Positions 1-10,102 of a stretch of 64,000 nt of DNA are shown piece by piece (position 1 is the stretch's first letter; each line of letters opens with the position of its first letter). The stretch is from Schizochytrium sp. CCTCC M209059 (Eukaryota; Sar; Bigyra; Thraustochytrida; Thraustochytriidae), in assembly GCA_000818945.1 (NCBI GenBank), contig KN805399.1:113025-177024 (forward strand), read 5' to 3'. The notes under the pieces are model-generated. The model was not told the origin of the DNA. It saw only the letters and a list, made by a program, of their open reading frames with translations, and did not search any database. Both the position numbers and the translations under genes were made by a program.

Positions 1-426
1 ACGACGACGCGGATTCTGTGCGGAGCGCGCAGTTGCTTGCGCTTGCGGAAGACGCTGGTCTCCGAGCAGAGGGAAACGCGCGGGTTTATCAGGATTGACG
101 CCTCGATCTCGCGTCCGTTTGCGGGTCTCGCGGGCTTGTTCATTCTGCAGACGTGAGAAATCTGCATTGCGTCGAGACGTATGGCGCCGTACAAAGTCGT
201 CGAGGCGAAATTGTTCTTTGCCGCTGAGTTCATCACGTTCGTCGTCGCTGTCGATGGGCGGAGCGTCTGGGAAAAAGTCTCGGCGGATGATTCGGGTCAT
301 ATGCCGCACGAAGTCTTGGTCTCCGAGCACCTTTTGTCTCGTGGACGACGCTGCTGCGCCGCCAGCTGCAGCGGGTCCGGACTCGTCGCGCCGCCTGCGT
401 TTTTTGGTGGTAGCCGTCTCGTCCAT
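1..426 (-). CDS. ESS2: ESS2/DGCR14 (Es2) splicing-factor homologue, N-terminal part
   Basis: Open reading frame of 142 codons from an ATG at 424-426, still open at the window edge, so the C-terminal part lies outside. After a basic nuclear-type leader (KKRRRRDE) comes the family hallmark: a VLGDQDF...IIRRDFFPD segment at about residues 32-54, then a linker and LDDFVRRHTSRRNADF at about residues 74-90. In the human protein the matching segments are VLDEEEY...IQRDFFPD and the LDVFLSRYTSEDNASF stretch. ESS2 is a nuclear protein associated with late spliceosomes. The acidic linker between the two blocks is much shorter than in animals. Upstream (607-651) lies an AGCAA/TTTGC microsatellite. Recognition of the family is by eye from conserved motifs. 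Confidence 0.85.
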   Translation of the reverse strand, partial: MDETATTKKRRRRDESGPAAAGGAAASSTRQKVLGDQDFVRHMTRIIRRDFFPDAPPIDSDDERDELSGKEQFRLDDFVRRHTSRRNADFSRLQNEQARETRKRTRDRGVNPDKPARFPLLGDQRLPQAQATARSAQNPRRR

Positions 427-606
427 TGGCCCTGGCTCTGCCTGCGTTCACGTCGCGCTCGCTGCCAGAAAGCGCGCAGGAGAGACGGAGAGTTGGCAGC
501 AGCGGAGGGCGCGAGGAGAAGCGGCTGAGACGAGGCGTGATCGACGGGCCGGGAGCGGCCGACGCGAGCCCCGAGCTGCGGCGTTGCAGCGAGAACGCTC
601 CAGCCG

Positions 607-651
607 TGCTTTGTTTTGCTTTGCTTTGCTTTGCTTTGCTTTGCTTTGCTG
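607..651. repeat. (TTTGC)n microsatellite
   Basis: About eight tandem TTTGC/TTTTGC units, 180-225 bp upstream of the ESS2 start codon. Confidence 0.95.
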
Positions 652-2661
652 GGGACTCGACTAACAGTAAAACTTTTAGTGTCTGCTCCTTCAAGTCGTT
701 TTCCTTCGAAGAAGACTTGCTTTGCCCGTCTCAGCTTCGAAGGCGTCGTTGCGCAAAAGGTTCATGATCGTGATGCTCGTTTCTTCTGGCTCTTACTTTG
801 GGATGTGCGGTCTCACCAGCGCAGCGACCAGCTGCAAGCGCACGACAACGCTCCGTGCGACCGACAGTTGAAGAGTTGTGTGTGCCTTCTTTGTGAGTTG
901 ACTGACTGCCCGTCGAGTCGCGCGCTCACCCGTGCGCGCTCACCCGTGCAGCTAACACGCAGACACAGACGCAGACGCAGACGCAAACAGACGCCCGCGC
1001 GCGAGCTTGGCTTTTGTCTTGCCGTCACCACGAACGCATTCGCCAAGGTCTGCAGCTGCACTGCGCCACGCGACCCTGCGCGGCTGCGGACCGTCATAAG
1101 ATAAGGGACGGGACGCTCGAGATCTTGATCTTTGCTCCACGACCTCCTTCCGCGTCGAGGCCATGCATTCATTTCTCAGCCTCCACACCGCGACTGGCCC
1201 TGATGGCGGGACGAGCGGACCGCTGCAATCGAGTTGCTCGCGCAGTGCGCCACTGGGACACGCCGGAGGGAGGCTCACCGCAGCCCACTGGGCTGGCTGG
1301 CTCACTGACAGCGCCACGAGCACCGTCATCGTCGATGCGATGTGGCCGCAGCCGAACCCAGGCCTGCCTCCAATCCTATCTTGACAGCGAGCGACCGCGA
1401 CCCTGGCGACGTCGATCCTGGCGACGTCGACTCGAGGTCGAAGGGCTGGAGAGGCAGGTGGGATGTGATATGCAGGCCGAGTCCTCGGCGAAGATGCCGA
1501 GCCAGAAGATCAGATCAACGAGACGGCGCGCGAGATCGAGAGGCCATGCGGGACGCTGGTCGCTGTTGCCGTGGCCGATCGCCGATCCTTCGAGGCACGC
1601 ACATACATCCCAGGCCACAGCCACAACAACGATCGAACTCAACTGTAAACGCTGTTGCAAGGATGCAAGGATGGATGGCCATGGATGATTGGTTGATTAA
1701 TTGGTTGATTGGCGAGGTGGTGGGCCCACGCGAAAATGCCGATGGCGGACGTGAAGCGAAACCGAATTCTTGTCTTGTCCCAAGACGCTCATCGCGGTCA
1801 GCAGATGCAGAGACTGCCAGCGCGAGCCGATGCAAAGGGAGCTTCCAGACGCAGCCGCTGTTGCAGTCGCTTGCTCGCTCTCGCATCGCAGTACTTTACA
1901 TTGCATTCACCATTTGGATTATCACTAGTACGCACAAACATACAGTCTGACTCGGAAGATGTCCCGTCTCGAAGCGTCGCCGCGAGCAGCGCAGCCAACG
2001 GCCAGCCACAGCCAGCTGCAGTTGCAGCTTGCTCAAGCCTGTGTCGTGCGGCAGTGCAGGCGACCGCGATTGCCAGATCGATCCCTTGACCGAATCCCTG
2101 TCGCTGAAGATATTCATCCGCTTGTCATGACATCGATCCCCAGCTGCCAGTGGCTTTGTGGCCGAGGCTTCAGCACCGTCGGTCTCCGAGCACAAGGGAA
2201 CCCAATCTCCTGGATGCTCCGCCGCTGTGGCTGCAAGAAGAGCTCTTTTCCCGCCTTCTTTTCACGATCAATCTATTGCGTCCCACCAGTGCGTTAAGTA
2301 AAGCGATCCTCCGGTTCTTCGCTTTTGGCGTGGGTAATCGCGCGCGACGACGGTAGCACGGCATGCATGGCGCGGCTGCGGTTCGCCGGGAGATCAAAAC
2401 AGCCGACGACTTGATCAGCGACCGAGCGACGAGGCTGACTTTGCTCAAGATCGATCGACAACAAGTAAGCAAGCCTCTTGTGGCGGCGGAAGGCCGCCAT
2501 GCGACGGATTCGGCCTTGCTTCTCTCTGCGCTGCTCGCGGCTCGCCAGTCGGCAGCCGTCGAACTTCGCCGTGCGTCCGTCGAAACCTCTCCTCGCGCTC
2601 GTCATCGCGCGCCTGCCTGGCTGTGCCTGGACGTGGCCGCGAGCGCAGGGCGGCTGGCGCC

Positions 2662-2758
2662 CCAAGGCAAGGCAAGGCAAGGCAAAGCAATGTAAGGTAA
2701 AGCAAGGCAAAGTAAAGCAATGTATAAGGCAAGGCAATGTAAGGCAAAGCAAGGCAAG
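2662..2758. repeat. Imperfect (AAGGC)n / (AAAGC)n microsatellite
   Basis: About 97 bp of alternating AAGGC, AAAGC, AATGT and AAGGT pentamers. This is a degenerate relative of the TTTGC and CCTTG tracts elsewhere in the window (607-651, 54264-54312). Confidence 0.9.
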
Positions 2759-3730
2759 GTGTCCAGCCGCTGCTCGTCAAGGCACGACACTCACGTGTAT
2801 CGCAAGCAGAAAACCTTGCGGCGGAGATCCAACCAACCAGTTCAGGGCCGTGAGCAGTCCACGCGCACGAACTCGACGCCAATCAAGCTCGGAGCCATGC
2901 CTCGCTCGCCGGCCACCATCGACCCGAGCAGCGCGGGGCGTCTGGCCCTGGTCCCGCGGCCGGGTCCTGGAGAACTAACTCGCGGTTCGGCGGCCGGCTC
3001 GTCGGCCTGCCCGACTGACTGACGCGCTGCTTCCTGCGCGCGCGGCGCCCACTGCGGCTGCGGGGCCAACTGCTACCCCCCCGCCTCGCGAGCAGCTTTC
3101 GCTGCGGGATGGCGCGTGCCCTCGACGCGCCCTTCCCGCATTCCCTTTCAGCCACAGCTGCGCGGACCGCGGACTCAGCTGTGGGCGAGCGTTATCTCTG
3201 TGGCACACAGAAGAGGAAAAAAAAATAAATTGAAAGCGGAGTCGAGCAGCGAAAGCGGAAGCCGCTGCGGCTCGGGCAGCAAGAGAGAGAGCGGCCACGG
3301 CCGCGGCCTCCGTCGCGGTATCTCGAGCCCAGGCCCCGGGCTGCTGGCCGCGAGGCGGGGCGGGGCGCAGGAGCGGCAGCGGTGGCTTGCCTCGGCCCGT
3401 TGGGCCTCTATTTCCTTGTTTCTTTCTCGCAGCAGCCCGTGCTTCTTCTTTCTTGGCGCGCCCGGAGGCTCCCGCGACGTCCTCGGCGACGCTCCGGTGA
3501 CGCCCCTCTTGCCGGGTCCGGTTCGCGTCGCACATATCAATCAACGTCTATTTGCGCGCACGGAACGCGGCGCGACCCGGATATTTCTGCGCGGCCGGCG
3601 TCACCGGTGACGGCGCCGTCATCGCCCGCTCGCGCCGCGCAAAGCCGCCCCGAGAACCTAGCTAGCTGCCTGCCTGGGCAGGCGCAGCAGCACGCTCCGC
3701 CCGCCGCGAGGCCGCTCCGCCTCGCCCCCG

Positions 3731-3818
<88 letters not shown>

Positions 3819-3819
3819 C
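3731..3819. repeat. (CAGG)n microsatellite, about 22 units
   Basis: Perfect tetranucleotide tract. The same motif recurs, in the same sense relative to transcription, in the leaders of three minus-strand genes (14056-14102, 17877-17917, 20678-20725). Confidence 0.95.
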
Positions 3820-4041
3820 GGTGGTTGGTTGGGCTGGCTGTGGCCGCCGCGGCGCTGCTGGCTCACCCGTGAGCCAGCGCCGGCGAGCCGAGGTCGCGCG
3901 GCGCGGCGCGCAGTGCTACAGTGAAGTTTGCCTCGTCTGGCTGCATGCAGATCGCGCTCGTGAAGCTGCGGCCGGCCGGGCGGTCGTGTCGGCTGCCTGC
4001 CAGCCAGCCATGCGTGGCCAGCCATGCGTGGCCAGCCATGG

Positions 4042-4075
<34 letters not shown>
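4042..4075. repeat. (CAG)n microsatellite
   Basis: About eleven CAG units, preceded by three copies of a GGCCAGCCATGCGT-like unit at about 4003-4040. Confidence 0.9.
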
Positions 4076-4076
<1 letters not shown>

Positions 4077-4342
4077 TAACTAAACTAACCTAACGACTGC
4101 ATGCGTGCGAGCTCTCGAGTCTCGGCCCAGACGAGACGCGGACGGTCGGTCGGTTGCCCGCACCGCTGGCTGCGAGGGAGGAAGGAAGGAGGGAGGGCAG
4201 GCGGCTGCTGCCAGCGGCGCGGACGGGGACGCGCGCGAGGAAGTTCGGCCGGTCGCCAGGATCCAGCGTCTTCCTCCGGCCGAGCAAAACACGGCGTCAC
4301 TGCCCTCTCTCCCTCCTTTGCATGTATAGAATCATTTTGTTC

Positions 4343-4343
4343 T

Positions 4344-4401
<58 letters not shown>
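4343..4401. repeat. (TTTC)n microsatellite
   Basis: About fifteen TTTC units, strictly pyrimidine on the plus strand. Confidence 0.95.
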
Positions 4402-4402
<1 letters not shown>

Positions 4403-4795
4403 GGATCCCCCTCGCCCTGTCGCTCCGTCGCTCTCGCGCGCAGGTTTTCGTGAGCCCGACTTGGCTGGACTTGGCTTCGCGTGGCTTGGCGTCGGCTCCT
4501 TTGTTTTCGTGCGACGCCAGCGTCGGCGTCAGCGACCGCGAGGGAAGCGAGCGAGTCGCGCCTTGGGACCTTCGATGTCCTTGCGTTGCTTCCGTCGTGC
4601 GACATGTTCCACACCCCGGGGCCACCCATCCTCTCCCACTCTTTCCAGTTATCGCCTCCCCTTCCCGTCCTTTCCATCGCGGCGTCGATGTCTGCGTCGC
4701 CGGCACCGTGCCGCCGAGAAATCGCTCGACCGCTCGATCGATGCGACTCACAAGAGCAACCGATCCACCGATCTCAACCCTTCAAGCAGTCGAGC

Positions 4796-4834
<39 letters not shown>

Positions 4835-4846
4835 AGGAAAGAAAGC
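4796..4846. repeat. (GAAA)n microsatellite
   Basis: About twelve GAAA units. It is the reverse complement of the TTTC tract 400 bp upstream, so the two could pair as a long inverted repeat. Confidence 0.95.
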
Positions 4847-4979
4847 CCGGTCGGCCGAAAAGAAAATGCGGCGCCCGCCTGGATTTCGCGCTCCCCTTCT
4901 CACTCGCTCACTCAGGCTGCGCTCTCTCCCTCTCCTCTCTCCGGCCCCGCCAGTCGCTCCAGCCAGCGCAGCGGTCGAT

Positions 4980-5034
4980 GCGTCGCGTCGCGTCGCGTCG
5001 CGTCGTGTCTCGTGTCGCGTCGCGTCGCGTCGCC
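4980..5034. repeat. (GCGTC)n microsatellite
   Basis: Pentamer array interrupted in the middle by GTGTC units. Reverse complement class of the GCGTG array at 25499-25562. Confidence 0.9.
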
Positions 5035-5581
5035 TCCAAGTCGGCCAAAGCGCGACGGCGCAAGCGAGAGAAAGAAAGGAGAGAAAATAACACCGCTGCT
5101 ACGGCCGCTGCGGGAGGGGATGGAATTCCCTGCCTTGCCACCGCCTCTGGCGCTCACTGGGTGAAGGAGGGAGTCACAGACCGCGGCCCAGTGGGGGGAC
5201 GCAGACGGCCACGCGAGCTGCGGGGGTAGAACGCGCGACGGGGAGACACCCTTTCTCGGTCGTCCACTGGCGAATTCGAATGGAAGGAAGGAAGGGAGGA
5301 AAGAAGGGGAGAAAGAAAGGAAAGAAAAGACAGGATAAAGTTTGCAAGCCCGAGTACGTACGTGATTCATCCAGCCTGCGAGCAAACCCGAAACTCTGGC
5401 AAGTCCGCCTGCGTGCTACCCGAGGCAGCAGTCGCAGCGGCGCGGCAGGCGAAACGAGTCCAGACCAGACCAAGCCAATTGAAAAATAGCGCGCGCACGC
5501 CCAACGTAGATCGACGCGCAGCACGAGAGTTCTTTCCGGGACAAGAGCAAGAGCAGCAAACAAACAAGCAAGGCAGAGAAG

Positions 5582-7090
5582 ATGTCGTCGACCAACATTG
5601 CAGCGCTCGAGGAGCGCATCGCGGTCCTCGAGTCGGTCATTCTGGCAGAGGATGGGTCCACGAACGAGTTCGTCAGCCAGGCCGGCGCGAACCAGATCTG
5701 GATCCTCATCGCCGGCTTCCTCGTCTTTTGGATGCATGCCGGCTTCACCATGCTCGAGGCTGGTTCGGTCCAACACAAGAATGCAGTTAACATTCTCTTC
5801 AAAAACATGGGCACCGTCGCCATCGGCGCCTTCTTCTACTACCTCCTCGGCTACGCCTGGGCCTACGGCACCGACAACCTCATCATGGACGGCGAGACCG
5901 CCAACCCCAACGAGGGTTCCTATCGCTTTATCGGCTCCGGCAACTACGCCTTGAACCAGGAAACCAACGAGACCCGCGACCTCTGGTTCTTCCAGGCCGT
6001 CTTTGCCGCCACCGCCGCCACCATCGTCAGTGGTGCCGTCGCCGGTCGCGTCAACCTCCTCGCCTATTTTGCCACCGCCGCCCTCCTCACCTCCTTCGTT
6101 TACCCCGTCATCTCGCACTGGATCTGGGCCACTGGCGGCTGGATCTCCATGTTCCAGTTTGACCGCGCCGACTCCATCTTCGCCGACGAAAATGGCTGCG
6201 GCATGATCGACTTTGCCGGCTCCGGCGTCGTCCACATGACCGGCGGTGTCGCTGCCTTCTGGGGTGCTCTCATCCTTGGCCCCCGCCTCGGTCGCTTCGA
6301 CGCCGACGGCACTGCCGTGGCCATCCCGCCCCACAACGTCACCATCCAGGCTCTTGGCGTCTTCATTCTCTGGTTTGGCTGGTATGGCTTCAACTGTGGT
6401 TCGACGCTGGTCTTTGATGGCCCCAACGCCTCCAAGGTCGCCGTCACCACCACGCTCAGCCCGGCCACGTCTGTCCTTACCGCCATCGTTCTCAGCCGCT
6501 TCATCACCGGCCACTTTGACATTGGCATTGTCCTTAACGCCGCGCTCGGTGGTCTCGTTGCCATCACGGCTGGCTGCAGCGTCGTTGATGACTGGGCTGC
6601 CGTTGTCATTGGCTTTATTGCCGCGTTCGTCTACATCGGCGGATCCAAGCTTGTGCTTCTCATGAAGGTTGATGATCCCGTTGATGCCATCGCTGTCCAC
6701 GGTTTCTGCGGCATGTGGGGTGTGCTTGCCGTTGGTTGCTTCGCCAACCCGATCTTCATCCAGTCTGCCTACTCGAGCGCCGAAATGTGCGAGGGTTGGG
6801 AGTCTCCCCTTCAGTTTCGCATCCAGTTCATTGGCGTCCTCGCCATCTTCGCTTGGGTCACCGGCATGATGGTTCCCTTCTTCCTTGCTCTCAAGTTCAT
6901 CGGCTTCCTTCGTGTCCCCGCAGAGTTTGAGCAGAATGGCCTCGACTTTTCCGAGCATGGTGGCAGCTCTGCCTTTAATAACTCGCAACACGGCTCCTCC
7001 CACTACGAGCCGTCCAAGACGAATGGCAACGGCCCTGCTTCCGATTCGACTCCCCCGCCTGACAGCGAGAAGGGCATGGCCGAGGCGTAA
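5582..7090 (+). CDS. Ammonium transporter, AMT type (copy 1)
   Basis: A 502-aa single-exon gene whose ATG is in good context (GAAGATGTCG). It encodes a plasma-membrane ammonium channel/transporter of the Amt/Mep/Rh superfamily with about eleven hydrophobic segments between residues 35 and 440. Key residues of the family are visible: the substrate-site Asp at D210 in DFAGSGVVHMTGG, the first pore His at H218, and the second pore His at H373 in DDPVDAIAVHGFCGMWG. FNCGSTL and DDWAA are also typical of the family. The N-terminus has a short heptad-like helix (LEERIAVLES) and the cytoplasmic tail is hydrophilic (Ser/Asn/Pro-rich). Copy 2 lies 1.4 kb downstream in the same direction. Paralogues of this kind usually differ in affinity or expression, but the sequence does not show which is which. 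Confidence 0.97.
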   Translation: MSSTNIAALEERIAVLESVILAEDGSTNEFVSQAGANQIWILIAGFLVFWMHAGFTMLEAGSVQHKNAVNILFKNMGTVAIGAFFYYLLGYAWAYGTDNLIMDGETANPNEGSYRFIGSGNYALNQETNETRDLWFFQAVFAATAATIVSGAVAGRVNLLAYFATAALLTSFVYPVISHWIWATGGWISMFQFDRADSIFADENGCGMIDFAGSGVVHMTGGVAAFWGALILGPRLGRFDADGTAVAIPPHNVTIQALGVFILWFGWYGFNCGSTLVFDGPNASKVAVTTTLSPATSVLTAIVLSRFITGHFDIGIVLNAALGGLVAITAGCSVVDDWAAVVIGFIAAFVYIGGSKLVLLMKVDDPVDAIAVHGFCGMWGVLAVGCFANPIFIQSAYSSAEMCEGWESPLQFRIQFIGVLAIFAWVTGMMVPFFLALKFIGFLRVPAEFEQNGLDFSEHGGSSAFNNSQHGSSHYEPSKTNGNGPASDSTPPPDSEKGMAEA

Positions 7091-7341
7091 ACAGACGGGG
7101 TCCACGTGCGGTTGCGCATGATCGCTGACGGATGTTGAAGCCGGGCTCCGCTTGCACGACGCAACATTTGCTCATCATCTTTCCCTCACATCATCGTCGC
7201 CGCGCAACCCTTTTTTTGCTAAAACGATCATCATGTATTCTTCTTTGTCGAGTCCGATTCATCTTTTTGAGTCTTTGCTTTTCGCGTGGGTACACTCTGG
7301 GGAGTGTTTCTTTAGCTTTATTCGATCCTGCTTGCGGACTG

Positions 7342-7347
7342 AATAAA
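7342..7347 (+). promoter_or_regulatory. Candidate polyadenylation signal AATAAA for AMT copy 1
   Basis: AATAAA 252 bp after the stop codon. Similar AATAAAG hexamers followed by purine-rich DNA recur at 7653-7658 and 7825-7830, so the true 3' end is uncertain. Confidence 0.45.
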
Positions 7348-8246
7348 GGAAACGAAACGAATCGATCGATCTAAACCACCATTGCGTCTTTCGTTTCATC
7401 TCATAAAACGCGCTCAAAGGTCCTAAGCCTGACATCCCAAGGCCCTAGTGCACTGGTTCCTGCGCGCCAACTCTCCGCGCCATCTTTCCGCGCTGCACGC
7501 TGCGCGAATCTTTCCGCGCTCGTGTGACGCATGTTTTTCGTCGCGACCGAGTAAAGGATTCGGGTTCTTTGCCAACTCTCAGCTTCAAGACAGCTCGGGC
7601 GTCTCCCGAACCAACAAATGCTCCGCACTGTGCCGTTACACTTAGGCCATGAAATAAAGGAAAGAAGAACGCAAGCAAGACACATGCCTATCGAAACGAA
7701 CTTCCGGAGCCGTTGATTTGCATGTCCTTGGACGCCGGACCCATCTGTTCCATCGCGCGTCGTACTGGTTTCGATCTCGTGGCGTCTGCGACACTCGCAA
7801 TAGCAGTAGACTGGCGAGTGAGAAAATAAAGAAGGGAAGGAAACGAATCGTTCGTTGAAATGGGACCAGCTAGCTTGCTAGCTAGCTAGCTTGCAATTTA
7901 CCTTGTTTGTACCTATCTTAATGAACCACGCAAGCGGCATTTACGTGAACGCCGTTTAAGCCTGCTTGTCGACCACTATGCCTAGCATCGCCGCTACAAC
8001 CACACCAGCCTTGCTTTGAAAAAAAAAAAATCCCGGAGACTGCGCGCCACGCCGATTAAATGCGGGCGCCGCGCGCGTCATCGATTACGCAGCACCTGCT
8101 TTCCCATAACGAAGAAAACGATCGGTTTCATTCGTCCGTTCAATCGTTCATACTCCTTCAACCATTGCCAATTTTGTGTTGACCGTTTGGAGGATTTGTC
8201 CAGTAGGCTAAAAAAGGGGTGCACAGACGCGCGCGTCCCGGCCTTT

Positions 8247-8247
<1 letters not shown>

Positions 8248-8282
<35 letters not shown>
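8248..8282. repeat. 35-base C homopolymer
   Basis: Uninterrupted C run about 215 bp upstream of the start codon of AMT copy 2. On the minus strand it is a poly-G tract with quadruplex potential. Its exact length is prone to sequencing error. Confidence 0.9.
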
Positions 8283-8353
8283 TTCTTTCCCCTTGTTTTC
8301 AGAAACAGAGAGAAAAAAAAACGTTCAAGACGACCAGCGCGGAGTGTAGAATG

Positions 8354-8363
8354 TGATATAAAA
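8354..8363 (+). promoter_or_regulatory. Possible TATA box of AMT copy 2
   Basis: GATATAAAAAAG about 135 bp upstream of the ATG at 8497, followed by an A/G/C-rich leader. Position and sequence suit a TATA element; this is inference only. Confidence 0.4.
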
Positions 8364-8496
8364 AAGAGTCTCTTGGATATAGCTCGCTTGCTTGATCAAA
8401 CGAGTTAGAGACAAAGCAAGCAGCAGCAAATCGCGAACTCTTTTCAGCTTCTCGATTGGAGCAAGAAAGGGCCTTGCACTCGCGAACGAACAAAAC

Positions 8497-10035
8497 ATGT
8501 CATCCGTCAACGTCACCGAGCTCCAGGAGCGCATTGCGGCCCTCGAGTCTCTCGTCCTGGCAGAGGATGGCTCCCCCATCGGCTTTGTAACCCAGAGCAA
8601 CGCCGACCAAATCTGGGTCCTCCTCGCAGGCTTTCTCGTCTTTTGGATGCATGCCGGCTTCACCATGCTTGAGGCCGGTTCGGTCCAGCACAAGAACGCC
8701 ATCAACATCCTCTTCAAGAACATGGGCACCGTCGCCATCGGCGCCTTCTTTTACTACCTGTTCGGCTACGCTTGGGCCTATGGTACCGACAACCTCATCA
8801 TGGAGAATGACATCCCCCAGCCCAACCAAGGTAGCTTCCGCTTCATTGGCTCCGGCAACTACGCTCTTAACCAGGAAACCAACGAGACTCGTCACTCTTG
8901 GTTCTTCCAGGCCGTCTTCGCTGCCACCGCTGCCACTATTGTCAGTGGTGCCGTCGCTGGGCGCATTAACCTCCTCGCCTATTTTGCCACCGCCTCCGTG
9001 CTCACCGCCTTTGTCTACCCCGTTGTCTCGCACTGGATCTGGGCCACTGGCGGCTGGATCTCCATGTTCCAGTTCGACCGCGCCGACTCCATCTTTGCCG
9101 ACGAAAACGGTTGCGGCATGATCGACTTTGCCGGCTCCGGCGTCGTCCACATGACGGGTGGTATCGCCGCCTTCTGGGGCGCTCTCATTCTTGGACCGCG
9201 TCTTGGCCGGTTTGATGCCGATGGCAAACCCGTGGATATCCCGCCCCACAACATTACCATTCAAGCTCTTGGCGTCTTCATTCTCTGGTTTGGCTGGTAT
9301 GGCTTCAACTGTGGTTCTACGCTGGTCTTTGATGGCCCCAACGCCTCCAAGGTCGCCGTCACTACCACTTTGAGCCCGTCGACGGCTATCCTCACGAGCA
9401 TTGTTCTCAGCCGCTTTATCGCTGGTCACTTTGATATCGGCATGGTCCTCAACGCTGCGCTTGGCGGGCTTGTTGGCATCACCGCCAGCTGCAGCGTCGT
9501 TGATGACTGGGCTGCAATCCTCATTGGCTTCATCTCGGCCTTTGTCTACGTTGGTGGCTCCAAGCTTGTCCTCTTTCTTAAAATTGATGACCCGGTCGAC
9601 GCCATCGCCGTCCACGGCTTTTGCGGCATCTGGGGCGTCTTGGCCGCCGGCATCTTTTCCACTAACGAGCTCATTCAGTCTGCGTACTCGAGCGCCGAAA
9701 TGTGCGAGGGCTGGGGATCTCCTCTTCAGTTCCGCATTCAGTTCATTGGTGTGCTCGCCATCATGTCGTGGGTTTCTGCCATGATGGTTCCTTTCTTCCT
9801 TGCGCTCAAGGCCATCAACTTTCTTCGCGTTTCCGCAGAGTTTGAAGAGACTGGCCTCGACATGTCCGAGCATGGCGGCAAGAGCGCCTACACTGGCGAG
9901 CCCGTGACCCCGCAGCACGAGTCGACCAAGGTCACGAGCCACGCGACCACCGAGGAGCCCCTCAAGGTTGTGGCGGACACTGCGTCGGACGGCTCTGACT
10001 CGGCGGCGAACGAAGCCACCATGGCGCAGGCCTAA
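8497..10035 (+). CDS. Ammonium transporter, AMT type (copy 2)
   Basis: A 512-aa paralogue of the upstream transporter. I chose the ATG at 8497 because MSSVNVTELQERIAALES aligns with the start of copy 1. The frame is open further upstream but has no earlier ATG. The Asp and twin pore His sit at the same residue numbers (D210, H218, H373), and the membrane core is nearly collinear with copy 1. Differences concentrate in the extracytoplasmic loop near residue 100 and in the C-terminal tail, which is Thr/Ser/Glu-rich here. Much of the core is also alike at DNA level, pointing to a fairly recent tandem duplication or gene conversion. Function: uptake of NH4+/NH3 across the plasma membrane. The stop is followed within 68 bp by a transposon insertion. 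Confidence 0.97.
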   Translation: MSSVNVTELQERIAALESLVLAEDGSPIGFVTQSNADQIWVLLAGFLVFWMHAGFTMLEAGSVQHKNAINILFKNMGTVAIGAFFYYLFGYAWAYGTDNLIMENDIPQPNQGSFRFIGSGNYALNQETNETRHSWFFQAVFAATAATIVSGAVAGRINLLAYFATASVLTAFVYPVVSHWIWATGGWISMFQFDRADSIFADENGCGMIDFAGSGVVHMTGGIAAFWGALILGPRLGRFDADGKPVDIPPHNITIQALGVFILWFGWYGFNCGSTLVFDGPNASKVAVTTTLSPSTAILTSIVLSRFIAGHFDIGMVLNAALGGLVGITASCSVVDDWAAILIGFISAFVYVGGSKLVLFLKIDDPVDAIAVHGFCGIWGVLAAGIFSTNELIQSAYSSAEMCEGWGSPLQFRIQFIGVLAIMSWVSAMMVPFFLALKAINFLRVSAEFEETGLDMSEHGGKSAYTGEPVTPQHESTKVTSHATTEEPLKVVADTASDGSDSAANEATMAQA

Positions 10036-10102
10036 GCGCTTTCTTCGCCCGAGTAGATTACTTTATAAAAAAATGTATCAGAAAAGGTGAATCAGTTATT
10101 CC

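Larger units (their letters stand above)
427..5581. other. 5.1-kb gene-poor, microsatellite-rich region
   Basis: No reading frame here looks like a protein: all are Arg/Ser/Pro-rich or simple-repeat translations and overlap on several frames. The stretch holds many simple repeats (listed separately), CpG-rich sequence, and the likely 5' regions of ESS2 (left) and the first ammonium transporter (right). I see no tRNA-like sequence. A short multi-exon or noncoding RNA gene cannot be excluded. Confidence 0.6.
7091..8496. other. Spacer between the two ammonium transporters
   Basis: Holds the 3' region of copy 1, with three similar AATAAAG(GAA) modules, a CTAG-rich palindromic patch near 7867-7895, a 35-base C homopolymer, and the promoter of copy 2. 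A 94-codon minus-strand frame at 7401-7685 has no recognisable features. Confidence 0.7.

Noticed and set aside
3382..5229. Several long frames reading QAGR, ERKK or FFLS repeats
   Set aside because: Translations of the CAGG, GAAA, TTTC and GCGTC microsatellites.
5174..7105. 643-codon minus-strand frame
   Set aside because: Antisense shadow of AMT copy 1; Gly/Asp/Glu-rich translation of the codon third-position bias.
7401..7685. 94-codon minus-strand frame with ATG
   Set aside because: No motif, odd composition, and lies over the probable 3' region of AMT copy 1.
8500..9942. 480-codon minus-strand frame
   Set aside because: Antisense shadow of AMT copy 2 with the same biased composition.
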